DNA from: JAWXCE01 sp034440495
Lineage (GTDB): Bacteria; Pseudomonadota; Alphaproteobacteria; Rhizobiales; Rhodomicrobiaceae
Direction: 5' to 3'
Assembly (NCBI GenBank): GCA_034440495.1
Contig: JAWXCE010000037.1
Coordinates: forward strand, 1 to 34,702
DNA length: 34,702 bases
Shown here: in pieces, positions 26,868 to 33,699 of the stretch
Layout: each line of letters starts with the position of its first letter
Position numbering within the stretch: position 1 is the stretch's first letter
The notes under the pieces: generated by a model
What the model saw: only the letters and a program-made list of their open reading frames with translations
Databases searched by the model: none
What the model was told of the DNA's origin: nothing
Translations under genes and position numbers: made by a program

Positions 26868-28430
26868 ATGGCCAACAAAACTTTATTTCGGACGATTGCC
26901 GGAAAGTTTATTCCGGCCACAAATACGCTGAACAAGGAAGGCGCACCGGCCTACGCTTTGACGCCGCGCCATAAGCTGGCGCAGTTGGCGGCGACGGGCA
27001 CGCTGAGCTGGACTTTTTACGCCGAGGCGAAAGACAAGTTGGCGGACGTGCTGGCTGCGGCGCGCGAAGTTGACGCCGCGTTCATCGCCAAGACGGCGAT
27101 TTTCGCCCGCGACCACGGCTTCATGAAGGATATGCCGGCGTTGCTGACGGCGCATCTTTCAACCCTCGAAGGGGCGGAGTTTTCAGCGGCGTTCAACCGT
27201 GTGGTCGATAATGGCCGCATGCTGCGCAATTTCGTGCAGATCATGCGGTCTGGCGCGGTGGGCCGTAAATCACTCGGCCCGCGGCCGAAGCGGCTTGTGC
27301 AGCGGTGGCTGGAGACGGCCTCCGACATCGAAATCATGCGCGCGTCTGTGGGGCAAGACCCTTCGCTCGCCGACGTGATCAAAATGGTGCATCCGAAGCC
27401 GAAAAACGCAAGTCGCGAGGCGCTGTATGGCTATCTTATCGGCAAGCCGTATGACGTGGCGGCGCTGCCTGAGATCGCCAAAGTTTTCGAGGCGTTCAAA
27501 GAGGATGCCACGGCGCCGTTGCCGGACGTGCCGTTCCAGATGCTGACCGCGTTGCCTTTGACGGGCGCCCATTGGGCCGTCATCGGGCGCAAGGCTGGCT
27601 GGCATATGCTGCGGATGAACCTGAACACCTTCGCGCGCCATAAAGCGTTCGAGGTCGAGGGTTTCGCGCAGCATGTGGCGGAGCGGCTGGCGGATGCGGA
27701 CGCGATCCAGAAGGCCAAGGTGTTTCCGTATCAGCTTATGGCGGCTTACGCCATGGCGGGTAAGGACGTGCCGGAGCCGGTGCGCGAGGCGCTACAGGAT
27801 GCGATGGAAATCGCCATCGCCAACGTAACGAAGGTCGCGGGCCGTGTGGTTATTTGCCCGGACGTGTCGGGGTCGATGGCCTCGCCCGTTACCGGCCATC
27901 GCAAGGGCGCGACCTCGGCGGTGCGGTGCATCGACGTAGCAGCGCTGGTGGCGGTGGCGTTTCTGCGGGCGAACCGCGACGCGCGGGTGCTTCCATTCGA
28001 GCAGGCTGTGGTGGATGTCCGCCTCAACCCGCGCGATACGGTGATGACCAACGCTAAAAAGCTTGCCTCCATTGGCGAGGGCGGGACCAACTGCTCGGCG
28101 CCTCTGGAGTCGCTGGCGAAGGAGCGGGCGGCGGTCGATCTGGTCGTGTTCGTCTCCGATAACCAGTCCTGGGTGGATGCGAAGTCCGGGCATCAGGGCA
28201 CGGCGATGATGCAGGCGTGGGAGAAGGTGAAGTCGCGGAACGCGCAAGCAAAACTCGTCTGCATCGACATCCAGCCACTGGGTTCGTCGCAGGTGGTGGA
28301 GCGGGCCGATATTCTCAACATCGGGGGGTTCTCCGATGCGGTGTTCGACATTATCGCGGCCCTCGCCAAAGGCGATCTCGGCCCCGATCATTGGGTTGGC
28401 GAGATCGAGAAAATCGAACTCGCTACATAA
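26868..28430 (+). CDS. rsr: Ro60-like TROVE domain RNA-binding protein (Rsr)
   Basis: Ro60 orthologues form a HEAT-repeat ring that binds misfolded RNA in its central hole and Y RNAs on its outer surface; in bacteria they work in RNA quality control and in degradation with PNPase. The 520-residue protein has the TROVE region over residues about 15-320: GAPAYALTPRHKLAQLAATG, FIAKTAIFARDHGFMKDMPA, RLVQRWLE and TALPLTGAHWAVIGRKAGWH. The C-terminal vWA domain has a complete MIDAS: VICPDVSGSM, EGGTNCSAP and VVFVSDNQSW. AGAAGGAA precedes the ATG. It lies behind a sigma-54 promoter, is divergent from rtcR, and is followed within 45 bases by Y-RNA-like genes. The usual rtcB and rtcA partners are absent from the window. 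Confidence 0.94.
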   Translation: MANKTLFRTIAGKFIPATNTLNKEGAPAYALTPRHKLAQLAATGTLSWTFYAEAKDKLADVLAAAREVDAAFIAKTAIFARDHGFMKDMPALLTAHLSTLEGAEFSAAFNRVVDNGRMLRNFVQIMRSGAVGRKSLGPRPKRLVQRWLETASDIEIMRASVGQDPSLADVIKMVHPKPKNASREALYGYLIGKPYDVAALPEIAKVFEAFKEDATAPLPDVPFQMLTALPLTGAHWAVIGRKAGWHMLRMNLNTFARHKAFEVEGFAQHVAERLADADAIQKAKVFPYQLMAAYAMAGKDVPEPVREALQDAMEIAIANVTKVAGRVVICPDVSGSMASPVTGHRKGATSAVRCIDVAALVAVAFLRANRDARVLPFEQAVVDVRLNPRDTVMTNAKKLASIGEGGTNCSAPLESLAKERAAVDLVVFVSDNQSWVDAKSGHQGTAMMQAWEKVKSRNAQAKLVCIDIQPLGSSQVVERADILNIGGFSDAVFDIIAALAKGDLGPDHWVGEIEKIELAT

Positions 28431-28436
28431 AAACGG

Positions 28437-28463
28437 GGCGGGGGAAAAAGAATTTCCCCCGCC
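28437..28463 (+). terminator. Perfect 11-bp hairpin between the Ro60 gene and the Y-RNA array
   Basis: GGCGGGGGAAA (28437-28447) pairs fully with TTTCCCCCGCC (28453-28463) around AAGAA, 6 bases after the stop of the Ro60 gene and 9 bases before the first Y-RNA stem. There is no T-tract on the plus strand (AAACGAAAG follows), so it is more likely a processing or partial-termination element that separates mRNA from the RNAs than a full terminator. Confidence 0.55.
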
Positions 28464-28472
28464 AAACGAAAG

Positions 28473-28581
28473 TATGGCGAATGCACGCGGGATTACATCC
28501 TCCACCCCGAGCGCGGCGTCTGGAAAACGCCACCGGCCCATCGTTACCTGCAGCTCACTCTCGCGGAACCTTGTCGCCATA
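28473..28581 (+). ncRNA. Y-RNA-like RNA 1 (with anticodon-arm-like hairpin)
   Basis: The ends form a helix: TATGGCGA (28473-28480) with TCGCCATA (28574-28581). A second helix inside pairs CGCGGGA (28486-28492) with TCTCGCG (28559-28565). Between the strands lie the shared motif parts CGAAT and GGATTACA on the 5' side and CTTGTCGCC on the 3' side. The central module closes with GAGC (28509-28512) and GCTC (28553-28556) and contains a hairpin GGCGT-CTGGAAA-ACGCC (28515-28531). This has a five-pair stem and seven-base loop, placed as an anticodon arm would be after a D-stem strand. A T-arm is not evident. The Y-RNA call rests on location after Ro60, the repeated motif and the covarying helices. 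Confidence 0.8.
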
Positions 28582-28603
28582 ACCTGTTGACTGAGTTTGA
28601 AAT

Positions 28604-28725
28604 GTGACGAATTCCAGTGGAACTACATTGATCGCAGGGTCGCGGGTGAAGGCCCCGCCGGGCCGCAAGGCTCGTAGCACAGGGAGAGCATGCGACAAAA
28701 CGTTTCGCTAACAACTTGTCGTCAC
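28604..28725 (+). ncRNA. Y-RNA-like RNA 2 (with GNRA-capped stem)
   Basis: Outer helix: GTGACGA (28604-28610) with TCGTCAC (28719-28725). Inner helix: AGTGGAAC (28616-28623) with GTTTCGCT (28702-28709), 8 pairs. The shared motifs GACGAAT, GGAACTACA and CTTGTCGTC are present. The module has TCGC (28632-28635) facing GCGA (28692-28695). Inside are two adjacent hairpins: GCGGG-TGAAGGC-CCCGC (28642-28658, five pairs and seven-base loop, T-arm-like in shape) and CGGGCC-GCAA-GGCTCG (28659-28674, capped by a GCAA tetraloop). The second is directly abutting and so could stack coaxially like an acceptor arm. There is no obvious anticodon arm. The 5' motif begins 131 bases after that of RNA 1. Confidence 0.82.
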
Positions 28726-28734
28726 GACTGAACA

Positions 28735-28866
28735 TGCGGCGAATGCCTGCGGGACTACATGGTAGAGCGTCTGCGCAAGCAGGAGGTCGGTGGTTTCAAA
28801 CGCCACCCCAGGCCAGAAATGGCTTTGGTAGCTCAGTAAAACGTCTCGCAAACACTTGTCGCCGCA
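28735..28866 (+). ncRNA. Y-RNA-like RNA 3, YrlA-type with permuted tRNA-like module
   Basis: Outer helix: TGCGGCGA (28735-28742) with TCGCCGCA (28859-28866). Inner helix: TGCGGGAC (28748-28755) with GTCTCGCA (28843-28850). The module is tRNA-like in circularly permuted order. GGTAGAGC (28761-28768) equals D-loop GG plus the D-stem 3' strand. A hairpin CTGC-GCAA-GCAG (28771-28782) stands where an anticodon arm would be. AGGTC (28784-28788) is a class I variable loop. A T-arm with loop TTCAAAC follows (28789-28807). CCAGGCC (28808-28814) is an acceptor 3' strand, joined by loop AGAAAT to GGCTTTGG (28821-28828). Then come TA and GCTCA (28829-28835), matching U8-A9, the D-stem 5' strand and A14. 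Known bacterial YrlA RNAs also mimic tRNA. Confidence 0.88.
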
Positions 28867-28894
28867 ACCGGATGCGAAAGCACACGAATAAAAC

Positions 28895-29029
28895 GTGACG
28901 AATGCAGGGCGGAACTACACTCAAACATGTTCGGTGTCTGTTCCTGCACGTCCATTCCGCATATGACGGAAGGCCGCTGCGCATCAACGTGCGGCGGGTT
29001 GAAGCTTATCTGAAAAGCCAGCATTCCGC
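28895..29029 (+). ncRNA. Possible fourth Y-RNA-like RNA, diverged or degenerate
   Basis: GTGACGAATGCAGGGCGG followed by AACTACA (28895-28919) is a clear fourth copy of the 5' motif, with one extra base. GCGGAA (28909-28914) can pair with TTCCGC at 29024-29029, the expected inner helix. Inside lie TTCCG-CATATGA-CGGAA (28955-28971, five pairs and seven-base loop) and, close behind, a nine-pair hairpin from CCGCTGCGC to GTGCGGCGG (28973-28996). I cannot find the 3' outer strand (CTTGTCGTCAC) seen in the other three; ATGGCGG follows instead. It may be a decayed copy or a different RNA reusing the 5' motif. The end coordinate is uncertain. Confidence 0.5.
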
Positions 29030-29149
29030 ACGAATACAGATGGCGGCGCAAATCACCTTATACTACCGCCGCGGGCGCGATCATCGGCAAGGTTGTTGGC
29101 GATGTAGAGGCGGTTAAGTTTCTCGCGTTTCTAATGTCGCGATAAGTGT

Positions 29150-29614
29150 TCAACGCCGATAGTCACCAAAATACACGTAAGGCTTAAATGCTTCCGGTAG
29201 CTTATTTACAGTTTCCCATATGAATTTGTTTTCATCACACCACCGTTGATCCCATTCCTTGCGTTCCGCTTCATCATGTGGCGCTTCGTCAAAACTGATT
29301 AGATATGCGTAACTTTTATTGATTTTTGCAAATAATTCATGGATGTCATCATCAAATAAAGCTTTTGTCTTGTGCCACCCGATGCTTCTAAAACTCAAAT
29401 CGGCCGCCTTTAAAGCTTTTACATAATTTTCATTATTTGCATCACTGTGATGTTTTAAGCCACCATATTCTATAACAATACTGCAAAACTCTAAAGCTTT
29501 TGCATAAATTTCAAATTTTTTATCTAACAAATCCAGCACGAATTTGTCCCTTGAATAGAGAAGGGCCGCATAGCTGAATAAGGACGCAAGCAATGTAAAA
29601 AGAGTTGAGGGCAA
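29150..29614 (-). CDS. Hypothetical AT-rich protein, probably 5'-truncated
   Basis: A frame of 154 codons from a TTG at 29614. It begins with a hydrophobic segment (LFTLLASLFSYAALLYS), followed by a charged helix (DKFVLDLLDKKFEIYAKALEF). This layout is common in uncharacterised proteins with one N-terminal membrane anchor and a cytoplasmic helical domain. No family is recognised. Base composition is clearly more AT-rich than its neighbours, suggesting acquisition. Just upstream the same frame reads YFLLFAAVM, TAG, LVPEKDRATA, so a first membrane segment may have been cut off by a nonsense change. There is no good ATG or ribosome site at the TTG. It may be a pseudogene. Confidence 0.5.
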   Translation of the reverse strand: MPSTLFTLLASLFSYAALLYSRDKFVLDLLDKKFEIYAKALEFCSIVIEYGGLKHHSDANNENYVKALKAADLSFRSIGWHKTKALFDDDIHELFAKINKSYAYLISFDEAPHDEAERKEWDQRWCDENKFIWETVNKLPEAFKPYVYFGDYRR

Positions 29615-29864
29615 GGCTGTTGCCCTGTCTTTTTCTGGGACAAGCTACATCACGGCAGCGAATAATAAAAAATATTGCGGCGTAGCCCCAGTTTCGGTGA
29701 GATATGAATCTTTTCATAACATTCACGTGTCCGAGTCGGCTTGCTGCCGCAAGTAGCATCTCAATACCCGGAGAGCCAGAAGTCGCATTAGGGTATGTTA
29801 TAAGGTATGGATTGCCCATTTTCAGTATGAAATATGCAGCGAACTAATGCCTTAGCCTGTAAAA

Positions 29865-29954
29865 TGGCGGAGAGAGAGGGATTCGAACCCTCGAGACGGT
29901 TGCCCGCCTACACGCGTTCCAGGCGTGCGCCTTCAACCACTCGGCCATCTCTCC
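29865..29954 (-). tRNA. tRNA-Ser (anticodon GGA)
   Basis: On the minus strand the RNA begins GGAGAGATGGCCGAGTGG and ends with CTCTCTCC, discriminator G and an encoded CCA (29865-29867). The anticodon loop CTGGAAC lies in a CACGC/GCGTG stem, and the anticodon GGA is complementary to plus-strand 29918-29920. A long variable arm (GCGGGCAACCGTC) confirms a class II serine tRNA. The T-arm reads AGGGTTCGAATCCCT. No neighbouring tRNA is seen. Confidence 0.97.
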
Positions 29955-30141
29955 TTACGCGCCCGAGCTGCGCTTATGTTTGCAAAACTCTGGCGCAAAC
30001 AACGCGCCGCCTGAATTAACTGCGAGTTGTCTATGAGCGCGCAGCTAATGAGCCTGAGGTCTGCGCACTATAGCCATCTCCAGCTTGATCGCAAGCGCAT
30101 AGGCGAGCATATTCGCCTTAGGATTTCAGGATGGTGATGGC

Positions 30142-30456
30142 ATGAGTTTTATATTGCGATTGTTGGGGTTAACACTGTTAGCATGCGCCCTTGCAGCACT
30201 GGCTTATGACGGAACGCGGACGTTGGCGAATGGCGATTTGGCCACCAGTTCGCTGCGCCAGTTAGGTTCGGCTCTCGCCGCATCGGCTCTTGAAAACCTA
30301 GACGCCTTGGGAAATAAAACCGTACCTTATGCTTGGACAGCGTTTGTTAACCCTTTGCTACTTATGCCCGCGTGGCTAACTATGGGCTTTCTTGGCTCAC
30401 TCTTATATCTGGCGGGCCACCGTTCGAAACCCCGCGAGATTGTGGCGGATTTCTAG
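30142..30456 (+). CDS. Small membrane protein of unknown function
   Basis: A 104-residue protein with an N-terminal membrane segment (FILRLLGLTLLACALAALAY), a roughly 45-residue middle part (LRQLGSALAASALENLDALG) and a second membrane segment near residues 70-93 (FVNPLLLMPAWLTMGFLGSLLYL). It ends with a short basic tail. The layout resembles small inner-membrane proteins that are conserved but uncharacterised in alphaproteobacteria. It converges with the next gene, and the 25-base spacer shows no clear terminator. Confidence 0.7.
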   Translation: MSFILRLLGLTLLACALAALAYDGTRTLANGDLATSSLRQLGSALAASALENLDALGNKTVPYAWTAFVNPLLLMPAWLTMGFLGSLLYLAGHRSKPREIVADF

Positions 30457-30481
30457 ATCTTCTCTCTGCCCGCCTTCTCGT

Positions 30482-31222
30482 TTAAACGGCCCCTGTCAGC
30501 TTGATAATCTGGAAGGCGAGGCCAACGACTACGAATGCAATAAACAGAACCGCCGCCGTTTTCATAAAAGCGGTTTCCTTGCTACGCAATTCTGCAATCT
30601 TCGCCTCGTCAAGCGTCGCAGTTTCCCAGTCGGGTTCGTCATTCATAATCGCGCGCGCTCTGGCGCCGCCTGCCACGACGCCACGGTAATTTACGCCGAC
30701 GCCAGCGCGGCGCGCAAGTTCGTCGGCGATTTCTCGGTAGGGCACAGCGTGATCCTCCGAGCTTTCGCGCATATATCCGAGCGTGTAACGTTTTCCATCC
30801 TTGCGAACGAAACTGGAAGCGTGAACGGCAACTGGCAGCATGAAATAGTGGTAAATTTCACTGCGCGTTTCGACAGCGGCAATGTCTTTGTAAGGAATTT
30901 GCATCTGGGTATAGGGGAAAAGTGGCGTCGGGCCGCGCCAGTTAGGAAGCGTCATGACACACTTTTCGGTCTCCATCCGAACCTCGACATGCGAGGCGGC
31001 GAACAGAAAAATGGCGTTGAGCATGATGAGCACGGCGCCGAGGCCGAACATGACCAAAAATACTGCGGCGTCGCCGTAAAGAGAGCGGCTGGCGAGCCAG
31101 ATTGATCCGGCGACTGCGTTGGCAAGGAAAATCAGGAGCAGGGCGAAAGAGATGGTCAGCATAACGCGCAAGCCGCCGCCCGGCTTGTAAATCACTGTGT
31201 TTCCAGCTTCCGTTTTGGTCAT
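30482..31222 (-). CDS. Membrane protein of unknown function with PH-like central part
   Basis: A 246-residue protein. Two membrane segments lie near the N-terminus (MLTISFALLLIFLANAVAGS and AAVFLVMFGLGAVLIMLNAIF) and one at the C-terminus (FMKTAAVLFIAFVVVGLAF). The soluble part between them (VEVRMETEKCVMTLPNWRG, FPYTQMQIPYKDIAAVETR, KDGKRYTLGYM) has the strand pattern of bacterial PH-like membrane-associated domains; this is a fold guess. I use the ATG at 31222 because GGAG lies 7-8 bases upstream of it; a start four codons earlier lacks such a site. No family name is known to me. Confidence 0.72.
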   Translation of the reverse strand: MTKTEAGNTVIYKPGGGLRVMLTISFALLLIFLANAVAGSIWLASRSLYGDAAVFLVMFGLGAVLIMLNAIFLFAASHVEVRMETEKCVMTLPNWRGPTPLFPYTQMQIPYKDIAAVETRSEIYHYFMLPVAVHASSFVRKDGKRYTLGYMRESSEDHAVPYREIADELARRAGVGVNYRGVVAGGARARAIMNDEPDWETATLDEAKIAELRSKETAFMKTAAVLFIAFVVVGLAFQIIKLTGAV

Positions 31223-31378
31223 GAAAATCTCCAAAGAGGCGGGAATTCTTAAAGCTTGAACTTGCCCGCGCCGGTTGGGGTGTCAAGGTCAAAACAATGT
31301 ATTGGCACGCAGACGCATCTTTTATGAAGGCGGCGTTGCGGCCATATAACCATTAGGTAAAAAACAAGGAGAGTTGCC

Positions 31379-32044
31379 GTGGCGTTATTCGGATTCGGGA
31401 AAAAAATAACGATGCCAAGTGGGGAGGACGCATTGCCTGGGCGCGCCCAGGCAATTCCCACAGCGCAGAAACACTTCATCAAACATACATCACTGAAAGG
31501 GCCGTACCCGGACGGTTTTCAAAAAGCTCTATTCGGGATTGGCTGCTTCTGGGGGGCAGAGCGCGTCTTCTGGCAAGGGGAAGGCGTACATGTGACTGCC
31601 GTAGGTTATGCAGGCGGGTTTACGCCAAACGCGACTTATGAAGAAGTATGTTCGGGGAAAACTGGCCACAACGAAGTGGTTTTCGTAGTTTTTGACCCGG
31701 CAAAAACATCTTACGAGGCGTTGCTGAAGCTGTTTTGGGAGAGTCACAATCCGACCCAAGGTATGCGTCAGGGGAACGACGTCGGCACGCAATATCGCTC
31801 GGGCATTTACACATATAGCGACGAGCAGAACGCGGCCTCGCAAATTTCGAAAGCCGGGTATGAGAAGGCGCTTGGGAGAAAAGGTTTTGGACCGATCTCA
31901 ACTGAGATTTTGCCTGCTCCGGAGTTTTATTTTGCCGAGGACTATCACCAGCAGTATCTTGCGAAAAACCCGAGTGGATATTGCGGTCTGGGCGGTACTG
32001 GCGTGAGTTGCTCGATTGGCACGAAAGAGTCTACGGTTGTTTAA
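31379..32044 (+). CDS. msrA: Peptide methionine-(S)-S-oxide reductase MsrA
   Basis: MsrA repairs oxidised methionine in proteins. The catalytic motif GIGCFWGAE is at residues about 53-61. FTPNATYEEVCSGKTGHNE, LFWESHNPTQGMRQGNDVGT and YRSGIYTYSDEQ are family blocks, and the C-terminal GYCGLGGTGVSC supplies the recycling cysteines. At 221 residues it is normal for the longer MsrA form. Start GTG 31379 is supported by AAGGAG 7 bases upstream. It is convergent with, and overlaps by 4 bases, the DUF2237 gene. Confidence 0.96.
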   Translation: MALFGFGKKITMPSGEDALPGRAQAIPTAQKHFIKHTSLKGPYPDGFQKALFGIGCFWGAERVFWQGEGVHVTAVGYAGGFTPNATYEEVCSGKTGHNEVVFVVFDPAKTSYEALLKLFWESHNPTQGMRQGNDVGTQYRSGIYTYSDEQNAASQISKAGYEKALGRKGFGPISTEILPAPEFYFAEDYHQQYLAKNPSGYCGLGGTGVSCSIGTKESTVV

Positions 32045-32421
32045 GACAGGTCGATGGCGTGGCGTTTGAGATCTTCGAGTGCAACGATTTTAAGCGCCGC
32101 TACGTTTGTGGCTGCAAGGGCAACTTTAGGGGCTTTTCCCGCTTTGAATGCCTGTTGCCAACGTGCGGCGCAGAGGCACCATCTATCACCGGGATTCAGT
32201 CCCGGAAAATCGAACTCCGGAACAGCCGTGGATAGGTCATTACCAGCGGCTCTGGAAAAGGTGAGAAAATCTTCGGTCATAACCGCGCATACACTGTGCG
32301 AGCCGAAATCCTCTTTGCCCGTGTCACAGCAGCCATTGCGGAAAAAACCGGTGAGAGGATTCGTCGAGCAATCTGATAATGGCTCGCCAAAAACGTTTTT
32401 CTGAGCGCTTGAATCAGTCAT
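32041..32421 (-). CDS. DUF2237 family protein
   Basis: A 126-residue protein with the DUF2237 layout: QKNVFGEPLSDCSTNPLTGF, RNGCCDTGKEDFGSHSVCAV, MTEDFLTFSRAAGNDLSTAV, PGLNPGDRWCLCAARWQQAF and APKVALAATNVAALKIVAL. Cysteines in DCS, GCC and WCLCA are conserved in this family and may bind metal or form disulfides. Function is unknown. Its ATG overlaps the stop of the epimerase gene upstream in an ATGA arrangement, so the two are cotranscribed and translationally coupled. Confidence 0.88.
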   Translation of the reverse strand: MTDSSAQKNVFGEPLSDCSTNPLTGFFRNGCCDTGKEDFGSHSVCAVMTEDFLTFSRAAGNDLSTAVPEFDFPGLNPGDRWCLCAARWQQAFKAGKAPKVALAATNVAALKIVALEDLKRHAIDLS

Positions 32422-33350
32422 ATAATCGCTTCTGTTACAAATTCGGGACCAAGGATGGCCGAGCGAAGAATTTGCTCGGGATCGCTCATGCGAAAATTAT
32501 ACCCACGGTCGAGGGCCTGTCGCGGTTTTATTTTATAACTGAGGAGGAAATAGTCGGCGCTGCGACCCAGCGCTAGGCGGGCCAGCCACTCTGGCAGTGA
32601 GAACCGTATCTGTTTGCCAAGGCACTGGGCGATGATGCCAGCGACATTACGGAATGTAGGGAGTTGCGGGGATACGCAATTGATCGGCCCATTCCCCGCC
32701 TGTCCGGATGCAGCCCAGCGCAGCATGCCAACCGCATCATCAAGCGAAACAATCGGCACGATTTGATCGCCGCGACCTGCGACGAATCCAAGTCCGCGCT
32801 TGAATAGGCGGACAAGTCTTTTAGGGTACCCCTTGGGGGCGCATACCATACCAAAACGTAGGATATTGACATGGGTATTTCTAGAAACGGCTGAGAAGGC
32901 CGCAGTTTCCCAGTTTTGCAGGATGGTCTGTATTTCCGTGACGGGCGGAGCGAGCGCGTCAGTTTCGTCGTAAACGACGCCATGCTTGCCGGGATAAATC
33001 CCAAACGACGACGCGGAGATAAAGCGGACTGGTCGACCGCGAAGACCATCGGCGATTTTTTGGGCAGCAGTGACGCGAGAAGCAATGATGCGGCTGCGTT
33101 TATCATCTGTCCAGCGTCCGCCGACGGGCTCACCCATTAGATGAAAGACACTATGCACACCATCGAAGGCGGCTGGCGGGATCGCGTCAGACACCGGATC
33201 CCATTTATAGGTTTTCACTGACGAGCCAAACATTTTTGTGACAACGTTCGTATCACGAGCCAGAGCACTGATGGAAACACGATCCTGCAAATAACTTTGC
33301 GCCAACGCCCGGCCGATAAGTCCTGTCGCACCTGTTATCAGAACGGTCAT
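32418..33350 (-). CDS. TIGR01777-type NAD-dependent epimerase (SDR family)
   Basis: A 310-residue extended short-chain dehydrogenase. MTVLITGATGLIGRALAQSY is the Rossmann GxxGxxG; SVFHLMGEPVGGRWTDDKR is the TIGR01777 signature; ISASSFGIYPGKHGVVYDE holds the active-site region; and VNILRFGMVCAPKG and the VSLDDAVGMLRWAA block follow. Relatives (YfcH/SulA-type) have no firm substrate. I choose ATG 33350 because GGAGG lies 4-5 bases upstream, although the frame is open to 33449. The 3' end overlaps the DUF2237 gene as ATGA. Confidence 0.9.
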   Translation of the reverse strand: MTVLITGATGLIGRALAQSYLQDRVSISALARDTNVVTKMFGSSVKTYKWDPVSDAIPPAAFDGVHSVFHLMGEPVGGRWTDDKRSRIIASRVTAAQKIADGLRGRPVRFISASSFGIYPGKHGVVYDETDALAPPVTEIQTILQNWETAAFSAVSRNTHVNILRFGMVCAPKGYPKRLVRLFKRGLGFVAGRGDQIVPIVSLDDAVGMLRWAASGQAGNGPINCVSPQLPTFRNVAGIIAQCLGKQIRFSLPEWLARLALGRSADYFLLSYKIKPRQALDRGYNFRMSDPEQILRSAILGPEFVTEAII

Positions 33351-33432
33351 AAAGCCTCCGTCACGCTCTATATGTATCAGTTGCGTCTTGAACATTATAT
33401 CGGCTTTTATATGCCCGCCACCTTGAACAAGA

Positions 33433-33466
33433 AAAACTCCGCCAAGCATCAGCTTGGCGGAGTTTT
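33433..33466 (-). terminator. rRNA operon terminator (bidirectional)
   Basis: A perfect 15-bp stem (AAAACTCCGCCAAGC at 33433-33447 with its complement at 33452-33466) around ATCA. On the minus strand it ends in TTTTTC, about 45 bases after the 5S rRNA, so it terminates the rrn operon. The A/T-flanked symmetry would also stop plus-strand transcription. Confidence 0.9.
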
Positions 33467-33510
33467 GATTTGAAAAAAAGGGGATAATCTCGTAACAACA
33501 TTCTTTATAT

Positions 33511-33620
33511 ACCTGGCGGCGACCTACTCTCCCATTTGCATAGTACCATTGGCGCTGGAACGTTTCACGGTCGAGTTCGAGATGGGATCGAGTGGGGGCG
33601 CTCCGCTATAACCACCAGGT
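33511..33620 (-). rRNA. rrf: 5S ribosomal RNA
   Basis: On the minus strand the RNA starts ACCTGGTGGTTATAGCGGAG and includes CCCATCTCGAACTCG and GAGAGTAGGTCGCCGCCAGG, all standard 5S rRNA blocks. The terminal ACCTGG/CCAGGT stem sets the ends to within a few bases. It lies downstream of the 23S gene with about 80-90 bases between them and no tRNA in the gap. Confidence 0.96.
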
Positions 33621-33699
33621 AAACGAAGAATGTTGTGATGATCAGGGATTTTTTGTCATGTACTGATCGTGCTAACGACCAGACCGGCATTGATAAATG

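Noticed and set aside
28586..28591. TTGACT between RNA 1 and RNA 2 as a sigma-70 -35 box
   Set aside because: The matching -10 position would fall inside the conserved 5' stem of RNA 2 and has no TATAAT-like sequence.
28716..29117. Short plus-strand ORFs overlapping RNA 3 and RNA 4
   Set aside because: They have no family features or ribosome sites, and the paired-strand covariation explains the sequence as RNA.
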